This document shows positions 35,724 to 44,137 of a stretch of 64,000 nucleotides of DNA, one piece after another. Each line of letters begins with the position of its first letter. Position 1 is the first letter of the stretch. A program made the translations under genes and the position numbers. The notes below the pieces were generated by a model. It worked only from the letters and a program-made list of their open reading frames with translations, was not told the origin of the DNA and searched no databases. Source of the DNA: Palsa-1447 sp964414785 (GTDB taxonomy: Bacteria > Verrucomicrobiota > Verrucomicrobiia > Opitutales > Opitutaceae); NCBI GenBank assembly GCA_964414785.1, contig CAYPXZ010000018.1, positions 5,799 through 69,798 on the forward strand, written 5' to 3'.

Positions 35724-37549
35724 TGCAGAGCCCACCCCAAAAGACGGACCTCTTCGCCTGCGCGCAGGCCCGAAGGATGTTCTGGCTGTGCGGGGCGCTC
35801 CTCGTGCTCTCGGCCCTTGCGCTCAACCTGAGGGTGCTCGACTTCGGCTTCCTCTACCTGCGGGACGACGATGTTAACGTCTCCCTAAACCCCCACATGG
35901 GTGGCCTCGGCGCGGCGCGGCTGCACTGGATGTTCACGGACTGGAGCTACGTCCGCAGGTACATCCCCCTCGGCTGGCTCAACTTTTCGGCGACCTACGA
36001 ATTCGCCGGGCTCGACCCGCGGCCGTACCACGCGGTCGCGCTCGTTCTCTTCGCGGCCAACACGGCACTCGTCTTCGCGGTCGTGGTACGGGTCTTGCGG
36101 CACTTCGACCCGGCGTGCCGCCCGCGCGGGCTCTCCCCATGGGCCGTGGGCGCCGCCGCCCTTGCCTCGGGCGGGTGGGCCTTCCACCCGTTCCGTGTCG
36201 AAACGACGGCCTGGATCTCCGGCAACCTCTACGGGCAGTCGATGGCCCTCTTCCTCGCTTCCCTGGTCGCGTACCTGCGCACCTACGAGACCAAAGGGCG
36301 AAGGAGGGCGGCGTGGCTCGTCGCGGCCGCCATCGGCTACGCGGCCTCTCTGCTCACCTACCCACTCGCCCTGGGGGCCCCGGTCCTCCTTGTCGGCATG
36401 GACTGGCTCCACGCACGGTCCCGGCCGGATGCCTCCTTTCGGCGCCTCCTCGCCGAGAAGGCCGCATTCGTGGTGCCGGTTGGCGCCATCCTCGCGGTCA
36501 CGATCGCGGCGCGGTTCGGAAACACCGAGGTATTCGGCGCCGTGCCCGGGATGCGAGAGCTCCCCCTGGCCCACCGCATCGCCCAGTCGGCCTACATCGC
36601 CTTCTACTACATCTGGAAGCCCTGGTGGCCCACCAACCTCTCGCCCCTCTACGACACGCTGATGGATTTCAGCCCGTCGGGCGCCCCCTTCATCGTCAGC
36701 ATGGCCGTCGTGGGCGCGGTGTCGGCCCTCGCGGCCGCCGGCTTCCGCAGGCGCCCGGTGTTCGCGGTGGCCTGGTTCGGGTACCTGGCCTGCGCGGCGC
36801 CCTTCTTCGGGTTGACCGAGAAGCCTCACATGGCCAGCGACCGCTATGGCTACTTCCTGACCGTCTTCACCGCGGTGGCGATCGCCGCGCTCCTTGCCCG
36901 CGCCGCGACGACCCGCGTCCGGGCAGTGGCGGTCGTCGGCAGCCTCGCCGCCATCGCGTGCCTGGCGCGGCTGAGCTGGCGCCAGCTCGGCGTCTGGTCC
37001 GATGACCGGGTGCAGCACGCCTATGTCGCGGCCCACCTGACGAACGCCGAGCTCCTGGACGACTTCACGGGCAGGCTCCTGATCCTCGAATTCCTCAGGG
37101 GCCACGAGAAGGAGGCGTCGGACGAGGTCGCAGCCGGACTCCTGCGCAATCCCGCAAGCCAGGGATTCAGGAAGGCCGCCGCGATCATCGCGGACAAGCG
37201 GCGCGTCAGCGTGTTCTACGGACCCGTCAGTTTTCTCTCGATCGCCCAGGACCAGATGGGCCTTAATTTCGCGAGGGCCGGGGAGTACCGGGAGGCGAAC
37301 GACCATTTTGAGGACGCGCTGCGCCTCGACGATCGCTTCTATCAGGCCGCGTACGACAGGGCCCTCGTGCTCCTAAACCTGGGCCGCCCCGACGACGCGC
37401 TCGGCAGCTACCTGCTCTCGCTCCACTGGGCCAAGCCCGAGCTGCCACGGGCCCAGAAGCGGGCGTTTCTCGAGCGCCTTGAGCGGGTGGCCGAGGCCGA
37501 GGGCAGGCCCGGGCTTGCCGGCGCCGCCAGGAGCGCCCTCGCTCGCTGA
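35723..37549 (+). CDS. Polytopic membrane protein with C-terminal TPR-like region
   Basis: A 608-residue protein with about ten transmembrane segments. An early luminal motif YLRDDDVNVSLNPHM and the loop FTDWSYVRRYIPLGWLNFSATYEFAGLDPRPYH resemble the GT-C fold O-mannosyltransferase-like and DUF1736/TMTC proteins. The C-terminal 120 residues contain helical repeats such as NFARAGEYREANDHFEDALRLDD and YDRALVLLNLGRPDDALGSYLLSL, at least two TPR-like units. It may be a membrane glycosyltransferase or scaffold; the substrate is unknown. It begins at the MFS stop (TGATG overlap). Confidence 0.75.
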   Translation: MQSPPQKTDLFACAQARRMFWLCGALLVLSALALNLRVLDFGFLYLRDDDVNVSLNPHMGGLGAARLHWMFTDWSYVRRYIPLGWLNFSATYEFAGLDPRPYHAVALVLFAANTALVFAVVVRVLRHFDPACRPRGLSPWAVGAAALASGGWAFHPFRVETTAWISGNLYGQSMALFLASLVAYLRTYETKGRRRAAWLVAAAIGYAASLLTYPLALGAPVLLVGMDWLHARSRPDASFRRLLAEKAAFVVPVGAILAVTIAARFGNTEVFGAVPGMRELPLAHRIAQSAYIAFYYIWKPWWPTNLSPLYDTLMDFSPSGAPFIVSMAVVGAVSALAAAGFRRRPVFAVAWFGYLACAAPFFGLTEKPHMASDRYGYFLTVFTAVAIAALLARAATTRVRAVAVVGSLAAIACLARLSWRQLGVWSDDRVQHAYVAAHLTNAELLDDFTGRLLILEFLRGHEKEASDEVAAGLLRNPASQGFRKAAAIIADKRRVSVFYGPVSFLSIAQDQMGLNFARAGEYREANDHFEDALRLDDRFYQAAYDRALVLLNLGRPDDALGSYLLSLHWAKPELPRAQKRAFLERLERVAEAEGRPGLAGAARSALAR

Positions 37550-37596
37550 GGTTTGGATTTGCCCCCGGGGGGGACCCGGGCGCACGATCGCAGGGG

Positions 37597-39141
37597 ATGG
37601 AACCCGACAACCCCCCGTCTGGCGAGCCGGCGCTCGACACCCGCGGGATCGGGGGGCACCCGAGGGGCCTGATGACGCTCTACTTCACCGAGATGTGGGA
37701 GCGGTTCAGCTACTACGGAATGAGGGCGATCCTCATTTACTTCATGGTGGCGAGGCCCGAGGACGGCGGCATGGGGTTCGACGTGAAGAAGGCCGCGCTC
37801 GTCTACGGCACCTACACGATGTCCGTCTACCTGCTCTCGATCCCGGGCGGCTTCCTGGCCGACAACTTCCTGGGGGCGCGCCGCTCGGTCCTTTGCGGCG
37901 GGATCGTGATCGCGCTGGGGCACTTCGTCCTCGCGCTCCCTTTCGGCGCCACGTTCTTCGCGGGCCTTGTCCTGGTCGTGCTCGGCACCGGCATGCTTAA
38001 GCCCAACATCTCGGCGATGGTCGGCGGGCTCTATGGCCGGGGCGACGAGCGCAGGGACGCCGGGTTTTCCATCTTCTACATGGGGGTCAACCTGGGTGCG
38101 TTCCTGGCGCCGTTCGTGTGCGGCTACCTGGCGCAGAGCGTCGCCTTCAAGGGCTGGCTCGCCGAAAGGGGTTTCTCCCCCGAGCACCGGTGGCACTGGG
38201 GCTTCGCGGCGGCGGGCGTCGGCATGACGCTCGGCCTCGTCCAGTTCGTCCTCGGGCGCCGGCGGCTGGACCGCGTGGGCCTGCCCCCCAAGGCGGGCCG
38301 CAGGCCATGGGCCCTCTTCGCAGGCGTGGTTGCCGCGACCCTCGGCCTTTTGGCCATCGTCGCGGTCTCGGACCTTGTGGACCGCTTCGCGTGGATCCGC
38401 TACGTGTACCTGGGCGCCCCCCTCGCGGCCATCTTCTGGTTCGGGCTGAGGAAGGACGCGACCGGAAAGCGGATCGCCGCCATCCTCGTGTTCTTTGCGG
38501 CGGCGATGGTGTTCTGGGCCATCTTCGAGCAGGCCGGCTCCACGATCGCGCTCTTCGGCGACGCCCTCACCGACCGCAGCCTTCCCCACGGCGGGAGGTT
38601 CTCCCTCTTAGGAATCAGATTCTCAGTGGGGAGCCCCTTCCCGTCGTCGTGGTTCCAGTCGGTCAACACCGCCTTCGTCCTCATCCTGGCGCCGCTCTTC
38701 GGGTGGCTGTGGGTCAGGCTCGGGCCGCGACAGCCCTCCAGCCCGGTGAAGTTTGTGCTTGGGCTTTTCTTCGTTGCCCTCTCTTTCGTGGTCATGGTCC
38801 CCGCAGCGCACCTCTCCGCCCAGGGTCTCGTCAGCCCCTGGTGGATCGTGGGCCTTTTCTTCCTTCAGACTCTCGGCGAGCTCTGCCTTAGCCCGGTCGG
38901 CCTTAGCCTCATGACGAAGATGGCCCCCGCGGACCTGGTGGGGCTGTCCCTCGGCATCTGGTACCTCGCGTCCGCCTACGGCAACAAGCTGGCCGGAATC
39001 CTGGCGGGGAACTTCACGACGGCGGACGCGGGGGTGCTCGCCCGCTCGTTCCTGGTGCAGGCGGCGTGGACGGGCGCGACGGCGGCGGTCATGCTGGCCC
39101 TCGTTCCCTGGACAAGGCGCATGATGGGAGGCATCCGATGA
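37597..39141 (+). CDS. POT family proton-dependent oligopeptide transporter
   Basis: A 514-residue polytopic symporter. The N-terminal signature TEMWERFSYYGMRAILIYFM contains the ExxERFxYYG motif needed for proton coupling, and FYMGVNLGAFLAPFVCGYLAQ is the second PTR2 signature. It imports di- and tripeptides with protons. The N-terminal 20 residues are a cytoplasmic Pro/Gly-rich stub. The stop overlaps the start of the oxygenase-like gene by 4 bp, suggesting linked expression. Confidence 0.92.
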   Translation: MEPDNPPSGEPALDTRGIGGHPRGLMTLYFTEMWERFSYYGMRAILIYFMVARPEDGGMGFDVKKAALVYGTYTMSVYLLSIPGGFLADNFLGARRSVLCGGIVIALGHFVLALPFGATFFAGLVLVVLGTGMLKPNISAMVGGLYGRGDERRDAGFSIFYMGVNLGAFLAPFVCGYLAQSVAFKGWLAERGFSPEHRWHWGFAAAGVGMTLGLVQFVLGRRRLDRVGLPPKAGRRPWALFAGVVAATLGLLAIVAVSDLVDRFAWIRYVYLGAPLAAIFWFGLRKDATGKRIAAILVFFAAAMVFWAIFEQAGSTIALFGDALTDRSLPHGGRFSLLGIRFSVGSPFPSSWFQSVNTAFVLILAPLFGWLWVRLGPRQPSSPVKFVLGLFFVALSFVVMVPAAHLSAQGLVSPWWIVGLFFLQTLGELCLSPVGLSLMTKMAPADLVGLSLGIWYLASAYGNKLAGILAGNFTTADAGVLARSFLVQAAWTGATAAVMLALVPWTRRMMGGIR

Positions 39142-39752
39142 TCCGGGCCTGGTTCCCCACGTTTGTCTACTGCGAGCCGCTCACCAAGTCCGGCCTGGAG
39201 AGGTTCAACATTGGCCTGGCCAAGGAGTGCCGCGCGCTCAGGGATTTTGACAAGGCCGGTAGGGCGTGGTCGCGCAAGAACTACCCCGGCGGCTACACGA
39301 GCTACGCCTCGCTCAACGAGCTCCACCGCTTCTCGAGCACGTTCGCGCTCCTTGAGAAGAGGATCTCGGTCCACGTCCGCAGGTTCGCGCGCGCCCTGGA
39401 CCTGGACCTTCGCGGCCGCGAGATCCGCATGACCGACTTCTGGGTCAACATCATGCCCCCCTCGGCGTCGCACTCCCTCCACCTTCACCCGCTTTCCTTC
39501 GTGAGCGGCACCTACTACGTCGCGACACCGAACGGCTGCCCGGGCCTCAAGTTCGAGGACCCGCGGCTGGACAAGTTCATGGCCGCCCCGCCCCGGCTTC
39601 CCGGCGCGCGGGACGCGAACCGCACCCACGTGACCTACCCTGCGAAGGCCGGAAACCTCATCCTCTTCGAGAGCTGGCTCAGGCACGAGGTGGCTCAGAA
39701 CCGGGTGGAAGACGAGAGGATCAGCGTCAGCTTCAACTACAACTGGACCTGA
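39138..39752 (+). CDS. Putative 2OG-Fe(II) oxygenase-like protein
   Basis: A 204-residue protein starting MIRAWFPTFVYCEPL, similar to the TIGR02466 group of putative 2-oxoglutarate/Fe(II) oxygenases. The segment FWVNIMPPSASHSLHLHPLSFVSGTYYVATP carries the proposed first iron ligands, and LILFESWLRHEVAQNR carries the distal His and an Arg for 2-oxoglutarate. A classic HxD is not seen (HLHPLS instead), as in other members of this group. The substrate is unknown. The ATG overlaps the POT transporter stop (ATGA). Confidence 0.7.
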   Translation: MIRAWFPTFVYCEPLTKSGLERFNIGLAKECRALRDFDKAGRAWSRKNYPGGYTSYASLNELHRFSSTFALLEKRISVHVRRFARALDLDLRGREIRMTDFWVNIMPPSASHSLHLHPLSFVSGTYYVATPNGCPGLKFEDPRLDKFMAAPPRLPGARDANRTHVTYPAKAGNLILFESWLRHEVAQNRVEDERISVSFNYNWT

Positions 39753-39756
39753 CGCC

Positions 39757-40197
39757 ATGGAACAACGGGGCGACTACACCTTGAGCCTGTCCGCGGCGGA
39801 CCAGCAGCCCGAGGCGATCCACGCCTACCTGACGCGCTCGTACTGGGCCGAGGGGATTCCCCTTTCCGCGGTGGTTCGCTCGATGGGGCACTCGCTCTGC
39901 GTCGGCGTGTTCCACGGTGGGGAGCAGGTGGCGTTCGCCCGCGTCGTCAGCGATTTCACGACGTTCGCTTACCTCTGCGACGTGTATGTCCTCGAGGGGC
40001 ACCGCGGGAGGGGACTTGCCTCGTGGATGCTTGAGGCGATCGACGCGCACCCGGACCTGCAGGGACTAAGGCGCTTCATGCTGGCGACCCGGGACGCCCA
40101 CAAGCTCTACGCGAAGCACGGGTTCACTCCGGTCAAGAAGCCGGAGTCCCTGATGGAAATCCTCAGGACCCCGGGGTTCCGCCGGAGCGAGGGCTAG
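39757..40197 (+). CDS. GNAT family N-acetyltransferase
   Basis: A 146-residue acetyltransferase. The acetyl-CoA-binding motif A is DVYVLEGHRGRGLASWMLEAI, with the R/Q-x-x-G-x-G/A pattern intact (HRGRGL), followed by FMLATRDAHKLYAKHGFTPV. The N-terminus YLTRSYWAEGIPLSAVVRSM is common to a small conserved subgroup. The substrate is unknown. It follows the oxygenase-like gene by 4 bp. Confidence 0.9.
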   Translation: MEQRGDYTLSLSAADQQPEAIHAYLTRSYWAEGIPLSAVVRSMGHSLCVGVFHGGEQVAFARVVSDFTTFAYLCDVYVLEGHRGRGLASWMLEAIDAHPDLQGLRRFMLATRDAHKLYAKHGFTPVKKPESLMEILRTPGFRRSEG

Positions 40198-40287
40198 CCG
40201 GGGGCGCACCCATAACCCGAATGAGATCGGCAAACCCGGGCGCGCGGATCATCCTGCAGCCCTGGCCGCGCCAAATCAAATGACCCC

Positions 40288-40566
40288 ATGAAACCCCTCG
40301 TCGTCGCGCTCGTTAAGCTCCAGGGCGCCGTCCTGTTGGTCTTCGGCGTCATCAGCCTCACGTACTTTCACACCTACTATCAGAATCTCAGGGCGCCGCA
40401 CCCGGCGCCCGACGCGGAGCTTGCGGCCCGGCTCGACTTCGCCGGGTGCCTGCTCCGGTTCGCCCTGTATTGGGCCACCGGCCTCGTGCTGATCGCCAAG
40501 GCCAACCCCATCGTAACGAAGCTCACCGACCGGGCCTCCAAGGACGAAGCCGGAAAGGCGGACTGA
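40288..40566 (+). CDS. Small two-helix membrane protein of unknown function
   Basis: A 92-residue protein with two hydrophobic segments, VALVKLQGAVLLVFGVISLTY (about residues 6-26) and FAGCLLRFALYWATGLVLIA (about 51-70), and a charged C-terminal tail. No motif is recognised. The start MKPLVVALVKLQ follows CAAATGACCCC with no Shine-Dalgarno sequence. It lies alone between the GNAT gene and the convergent Gfo/Idh gene. Confidence 0.65.
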   Translation: MKPLVVALVKLQGAVLLVFGVISLTYFHTYYQNLRAPHPAPDAELAARLDFAGCLLRFALYWATGLVLIAKANPIVTKLTDRASKDEAGKAD

Positions 40567-40582
40567 GACTTCGCGCCGGCCC

Positions 40583-41749
40583 CTAGGTTGCGATCCTGCG
40601 GGCCGCAGCCTGCGCCCGGAGCGCCAGCTCCGCGGCCTTGAACGCGTGCGCCTGCGTCATCGCCTTCTCCGTCCGGTTCAGGATGTCGAGGATGAGCTCC
40701 CCGAAGAAACGGTAGCCCACCTTCCCCGCGACCTGCAGGTGGCGCTCGCCGGAACCGTCGACGATGTACACGTGGTCCCCCGTCTTGTCGCGGGCGAGGT
40801 CGACGTACTTGCGCAGCTCGATGAAGCCCTTGGTTCCAAGGATGAACGTCCTTCCGTCTCCCCAGGTGCTCAGCCCGTCCGGCGTGAACCAGTCTACCCG
40901 CACGTAGTTCGACGTCCCGTTGTCCCCCAGGAGGGACGCCTCCCCGTAGTCCTCGAACTCGGGCTTGTCGGGGTTGGCGTAGTTCGCGACGGCCGCCTGC
41001 GTGATCGACGCCTCGGTCACCCCGCCGTAGGCGAGGAACTGCTCGAACTGGTGGCTGCCGATGTCGCAGAGGATGCCGCCGTACTTGGCCCGCTCGAAGA
41101 ACCAGGCGGGGCGAGAGGCCTTGCTCAGGCGGTGGGGGGCAATCGATGTCACCTGGACGACCCGGCCTATCGCACCCTGCTCGACCAGGTCCGTGGCGTA
41201 CATCGCCGACTCGTTGTGGAGCCGCTCGCCGTAGTACACCATGTACTTCTTACCCGTCCTGCCGACGACCGCCCTCGCCTGCTCGAGCTGCTCCAGGGTC
41301 GTAAACGGAGCCTTGTCGGAGAAATAGTCCTTCCCGCCCTCCATCACCCGGCAGCCCAGGGGGCCCCGCTCCGACGTGACCGCAGCCGCCGCGACGAGGC
41401 GGACCTCGCGATCGCCAAGGATGTCGTCGAGCGATCGGGCCACCCGGGCCTGAGGGTACTTTGCAAGGAAGGCCTTCGTCTTCGCCTCGTCGGGCTCATA
41501 GACCCACTTGAGCGTGGCGCCCGCCTCGATGAGCCCGTTGCACATGCCGTTGATGTGCCCGTGGTCGAGGTGCGCCGCGCCAAAGACAAATTCACCGGCC
41601 CCGACAACCGGGCGGGGGATTCCGCGGGGAGCGTAGTCCATGCCGCTGACGGGGGCGGGACCCGCGCCCTCGGCGCCAAATGCCCTGGGTAAGACGGCTC
41701 CGGCGGCGACCATGGCCGCGGTCTGCGAGATGAAGTTTCGGCGGTTCAT
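40583..41749 (-). CDS. Tat-exported Gfo/Idh/MocA family oxidoreductase
   Basis: A 388-residue NAD(P)-dependent oxidoreductase with an N-terminal export signal MNRRNFISQTAAMVAAGAVLPRAFGA, whose RRNF fits the Tat motif. The GAAHLDHGHINGMCNGLIEAGA stretch replaces the usual Rossmann opening, and the KAPFTTLEQLEQA segment corresponds to the catalytic-Lys EKP region of the family. Exported members usually act on sugars or polyols in the periplasm with tightly bound cofactor; the substrate cannot be read here. It follows the second Gfo/Idh gene by 25 bp on the same strand. Confidence 0.85.
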   Translation of the reverse strand: MNRRNFISQTAAMVAAGAVLPRAFGAEGAGPAPVSGMDYAPRGIPRPVVGAGEFVFGAAHLDHGHINGMCNGLIEAGATLKWVYEPDEAKTKAFLAKYPQARVARSLDDILGDREVRLVAAAAVTSERGPLGCRVMEGGKDYFSDKAPFTTLEQLEQARAVVGRTGKKYMVYYGERLHNESAMYATDLVEQGAIGRVVQVTSIAPHRLSKASRPAWFFERAKYGGILCDIGSHQFEQFLAYGGVTEASITQAAVANYANPDKPEFEDYGEASLLGDNGTSNYVRVDWFTPDGLSTWGDGRTFILGTKGFIELRKYVDLARDKTGDHVYIVDGSGERHLQVAGKVGYRFFGELILDILNRTEKAMTQAHAFKAAELALRAQAAARRIAT

Positions 41750-41774
41750 AGTGAGTGTGGCCCATGGGCCCCTG

Positions 41775-43163
41775 CTAGGCGCCGAGGAGGTGCCTGATCC
41801 CGTAGGGCGCGCGCTCGGGCCGGGAGAGCATGGCGTTCGCCTCGTCGTCGTCCACGAACCGCTCGGCCGCCGGATCCCAGGTTAGGGGGCGCTTCAATTT
41901 CATCGCGATCCAGCTGACGATGCACGCCGTGTTGCTGCGGTGGGCGATCGGGGCCGGCGACATCGTCGTCTCGCGCGAGCGCACGCACTCAAGGAAGTTG
42001 AGGTGGTGCTCGCTGCTGCGCGGCAGGTGGACGGTGAGTCCCTTGGGGTCGAGCAGCCTCGGATCGCTCGCGTCGAGCGCCTTGGACCGCCTCGCGGACT
42101 TCGGGTCGCTCGGGGTCGCCATCGCCTCCCCGCGGGAGACGAATATCCAGCCCTCGTCCCCGAAGAACCGGATCCCGTTCTCAAAGTCGTTGGAGACGGT
42201 GAGCTTGACCCCCCCCGGGTAGGCGAGCTCCACGTGGTAGGCCCCGTGCACGTTCCAAATCTTGTTCGTCGGGAAGACCGCCGTGCCCTCCACCCGCGAC
42301 GGGCCGCCGAGCTCGACGTTCATCCCCCAGTGCGCGATGTCAAAATGGTGGGCGCCCCACCCCGTGATCATCCCCAGGGTGAAGGCCTCGTTGCGCATCC
42401 AGCCCGGACGGTCATAGCCGCTCTGCGGATGCACCCGCTGCTCGGTGTAGTATGCGCTGGGCGTCGGACCAAGCCAGCGGTCGTAGTCCAGGTTCGGGGG
42501 AACCGGCTGTTCCGGGTTGTCGGGGGCCGTGGGGTCGAGGGGCAGCCCGATCTCGACGCGGGTGAGACGGCCCACGCGGCCGCTTCGAACCAGCTCGCAC
42601 GCGAGGCGGAACTGCGAGGTCGATCTCTGCTGGCTACCAAGCTGGAAGACCCGGCCATGCTTCTTGACCGCGTCCCGCAGAAGGACCCCCTCGTCGAACG
42701 TCAACGTCATCGGCTTCTGCAGGTACACGTCCTTCCCTGATCTTATCGCGGCAAAGGCGAGCTCGGCGTGCGAATGGTCGGGGGTGCTGATGACGATGGC
42801 GTCGATGTCATCCCTGGCGACGAGCTCCCGGTAGTCCCCGTAGGCCTGGATCGCGGGCTTCGGGGCGCCGCCGTCCCTCGCAGACTGCTCGATCAGCACC
42901 CTGCCCTCGGCGAGGCGCTTTGAGTCCAGGTCGCACAGGGCGACGTAGTCGCCCAGGTTTGCCGCGAGGACAGCCGGTATGTCGTGGCCCCGGGCGATCC
43001 TGCCCGCGCCTATCTGGCCGAGCCGCAGGCGGTTGCTGGGGGAGCCGGCTCCCAGTAGGCGCGAGGGCACGACCAGCGGAAATGACGAGAGGAGGGCGGC
43101 ACCGGCCGCCGACCTGATGAAGTCGCGGCGTGAGAGGGTCGACGGGGCTGACGGGGGTTTCAT
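41775..43163 (-). CDS. Tat-exported Gfo/Idh/MocA family oxidoreductase
   Basis: A 462-residue oxidoreductase with a Tat signal, LSRRDFIRSAAGAALLSSFPLVVPS, after about nine residues. The Rossmann start RLRLGQIGAGRIARGHDIPAVLA, the ISTPDHSHAELAFAAIRSGKDVYLQKPMTLT catalytic-Lys block and the long C-terminal domain GWGAHHFDIAHWGM are typical of the large group of such enzymes in Planctomycetota and Verrucomicrobiota. Likely a periplasmic sugar or cyclitol oxidoreductase. The start at 43163 is the ATG that gives the complete Tat signal. It is divergent from the SDR gene. Confidence 0.9.
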   Translation of the reverse strand: MKPPSAPSTLSRRDFIRSAAGAALLSSFPLVVPSRLLGAGSPSNRLRLGQIGAGRIARGHDIPAVLAANLGDYVALCDLDSKRLAEGRVLIEQSARDGGAPKPAIQAYGDYRELVARDDIDAIVISTPDHSHAELAFAAIRSGKDVYLQKPMTLTFDEGVLLRDAVKKHGRVFQLGSQQRSTSQFRLACELVRSGRVGRLTRVEIGLPLDPTAPDNPEQPVPPNLDYDRWLGPTPSAYYTEQRVHPQSGYDRPGWMRNEAFTLGMITGWGAHHFDIAHWGMNVELGGPSRVEGTAVFPTNKIWNVHGAYHVELAYPGGVKLTVSNDFENGIRFFGDEGWIFVSRGEAMATPSDPKSARRSKALDASDPRLLDPKGLTVHLPRSSEHHLNFLECVRSRETTMSPAPIAHRSNTACIVSWIAMKLKRPLTWDPAAERFVDDDEANAMLSRPERAPYGIRHLLGA

Positions 43164-43372
43164 GGGGACGGGCACTCCAGGGGGTGGCTGCGCGGGCGCC
43201 CACACGGTCGCGGGCAGTCCCAGTCTTGAGGGGAAGCAGCCGGGACGTCGAGCCGACATGTGCGCCGGGGCGGGGCCATTGGCGGCTTGCCTATCGGCCG
43301 GCCGGGCCCCGGAATCGGGTCCGGCGCGCCCGCACCCCCATGGAGGGGATGGCGCCGGAGCGCCCCCACCCC

Positions 43373-44137
43373 ATGCCCAAGAAAAAGAAATCGCTGGCTG
43401 CCCTCGTAACGGGGGCCTCGCGCGGGATCGGGCGCCAAATCGCGCTCCACCTGGCGGCGCGAGGCGTCCGGGTCGGCATCCACTACTTGAAGCACAAGGC
43501 TGCCGCGTTGGCGGTCCTGGACGCCCTGCCGGGCAAGGGCCACGCGATATTCCAGGCGGACATGGCCGACCCGGCGGCGGTCGAGAGGCTCTGGAAGTCG
43601 GCCACGCGACGCCTTGGCCCGATCGGCATCGTGGTGAACAATGCCGCCGTGCACGGCGAGCACCCACCGCTCTCGACCGGCTACAAGGCGTGGCGCCGTT
43701 CGTGGGAGCGCATCATCGCGGCCAACCTCGTGGGCCCCGCCAATCTCTCCTACTTCGCCGCAAGAGAGATGGCCTCATCGGGGGGCGGCAGGATCGTGAA
43801 CATTTCATCGCGCGGCGCATTCAGGGGCGAGCCCGAGTCGCCGGCCTACGGGGCGAGCAAGGCGGGGGTCAATTCCCTGAGCCAGTCGCTCGCCAAGGGC
43901 CTGGCCCCCCACGGCGTCCTCGTCTTCTGCATCGCGCCCGGCTGGGTGGAGACCGAGATGGCCGCGGCCACCCTCGCGGGCCCTCGCGGCGACGAGATCC
44001 GCAGCCAGCACCCGCTGGGGCGCGTGAACCATGCCGGGGAGATTGCCCTTGCGGCGGTCTTCTGCGCGCTGGACGCACCCGCCGCCATGACGGGCTGCGT
44101 CATCGACGTGAACGGCGCCTCCTACCTGAGGACCTAG
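43373..44137 (+). CDS. Short-chain dehydrogenase/reductase
   Basis: A 254-residue SDR. The cofactor loop TGASRGIGRQIA, the NNAAVHG motif and the catalytic Ser and Y-x-x-x-K in ISSRGAFRGEPESPAYGASKAGV are intact. The C-terminal CVIDVNGASYLRT resembles FabG-like proteins, where the end is DGG; here it is VNG. The substrate is unknown. The start MPKKKKSLAALVTGA at 43373 was chosen because it precedes the first beta strand directly. Its stop shares a CTAG with the convergent lptG stop. Confidence 0.88.
   Translation: MPKKKKSLAALVTGASRGIGRQIALHLAARGVRVGIHYLKHKAAALAVLDALPGKGHAIFQADMADPAAVERLWKSATRRLGPIGIVVNNAAVHGEHPPLSTGYKAWRRSWERIIAANLVGPANLSYFAAREMASSGGGRIVNISSRGAFRGEPESPAYGASKAGVNSLSQSLAKGLAPHGVLVFCIAPGWVETEMAAATLAGPRGDEIRSQHPLGRVNHAGEIALAAVFCALDAPAAMTGCVIDVNGASYLRT

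Noticed and set aside
35885..37306. Long open frame opposite the TPR membrane protein
   Set aside because: Translation is Arg/Gly/Glu/Asp-rich with no homology, while the plus frame has clear membrane helices and TPR-like repeats.
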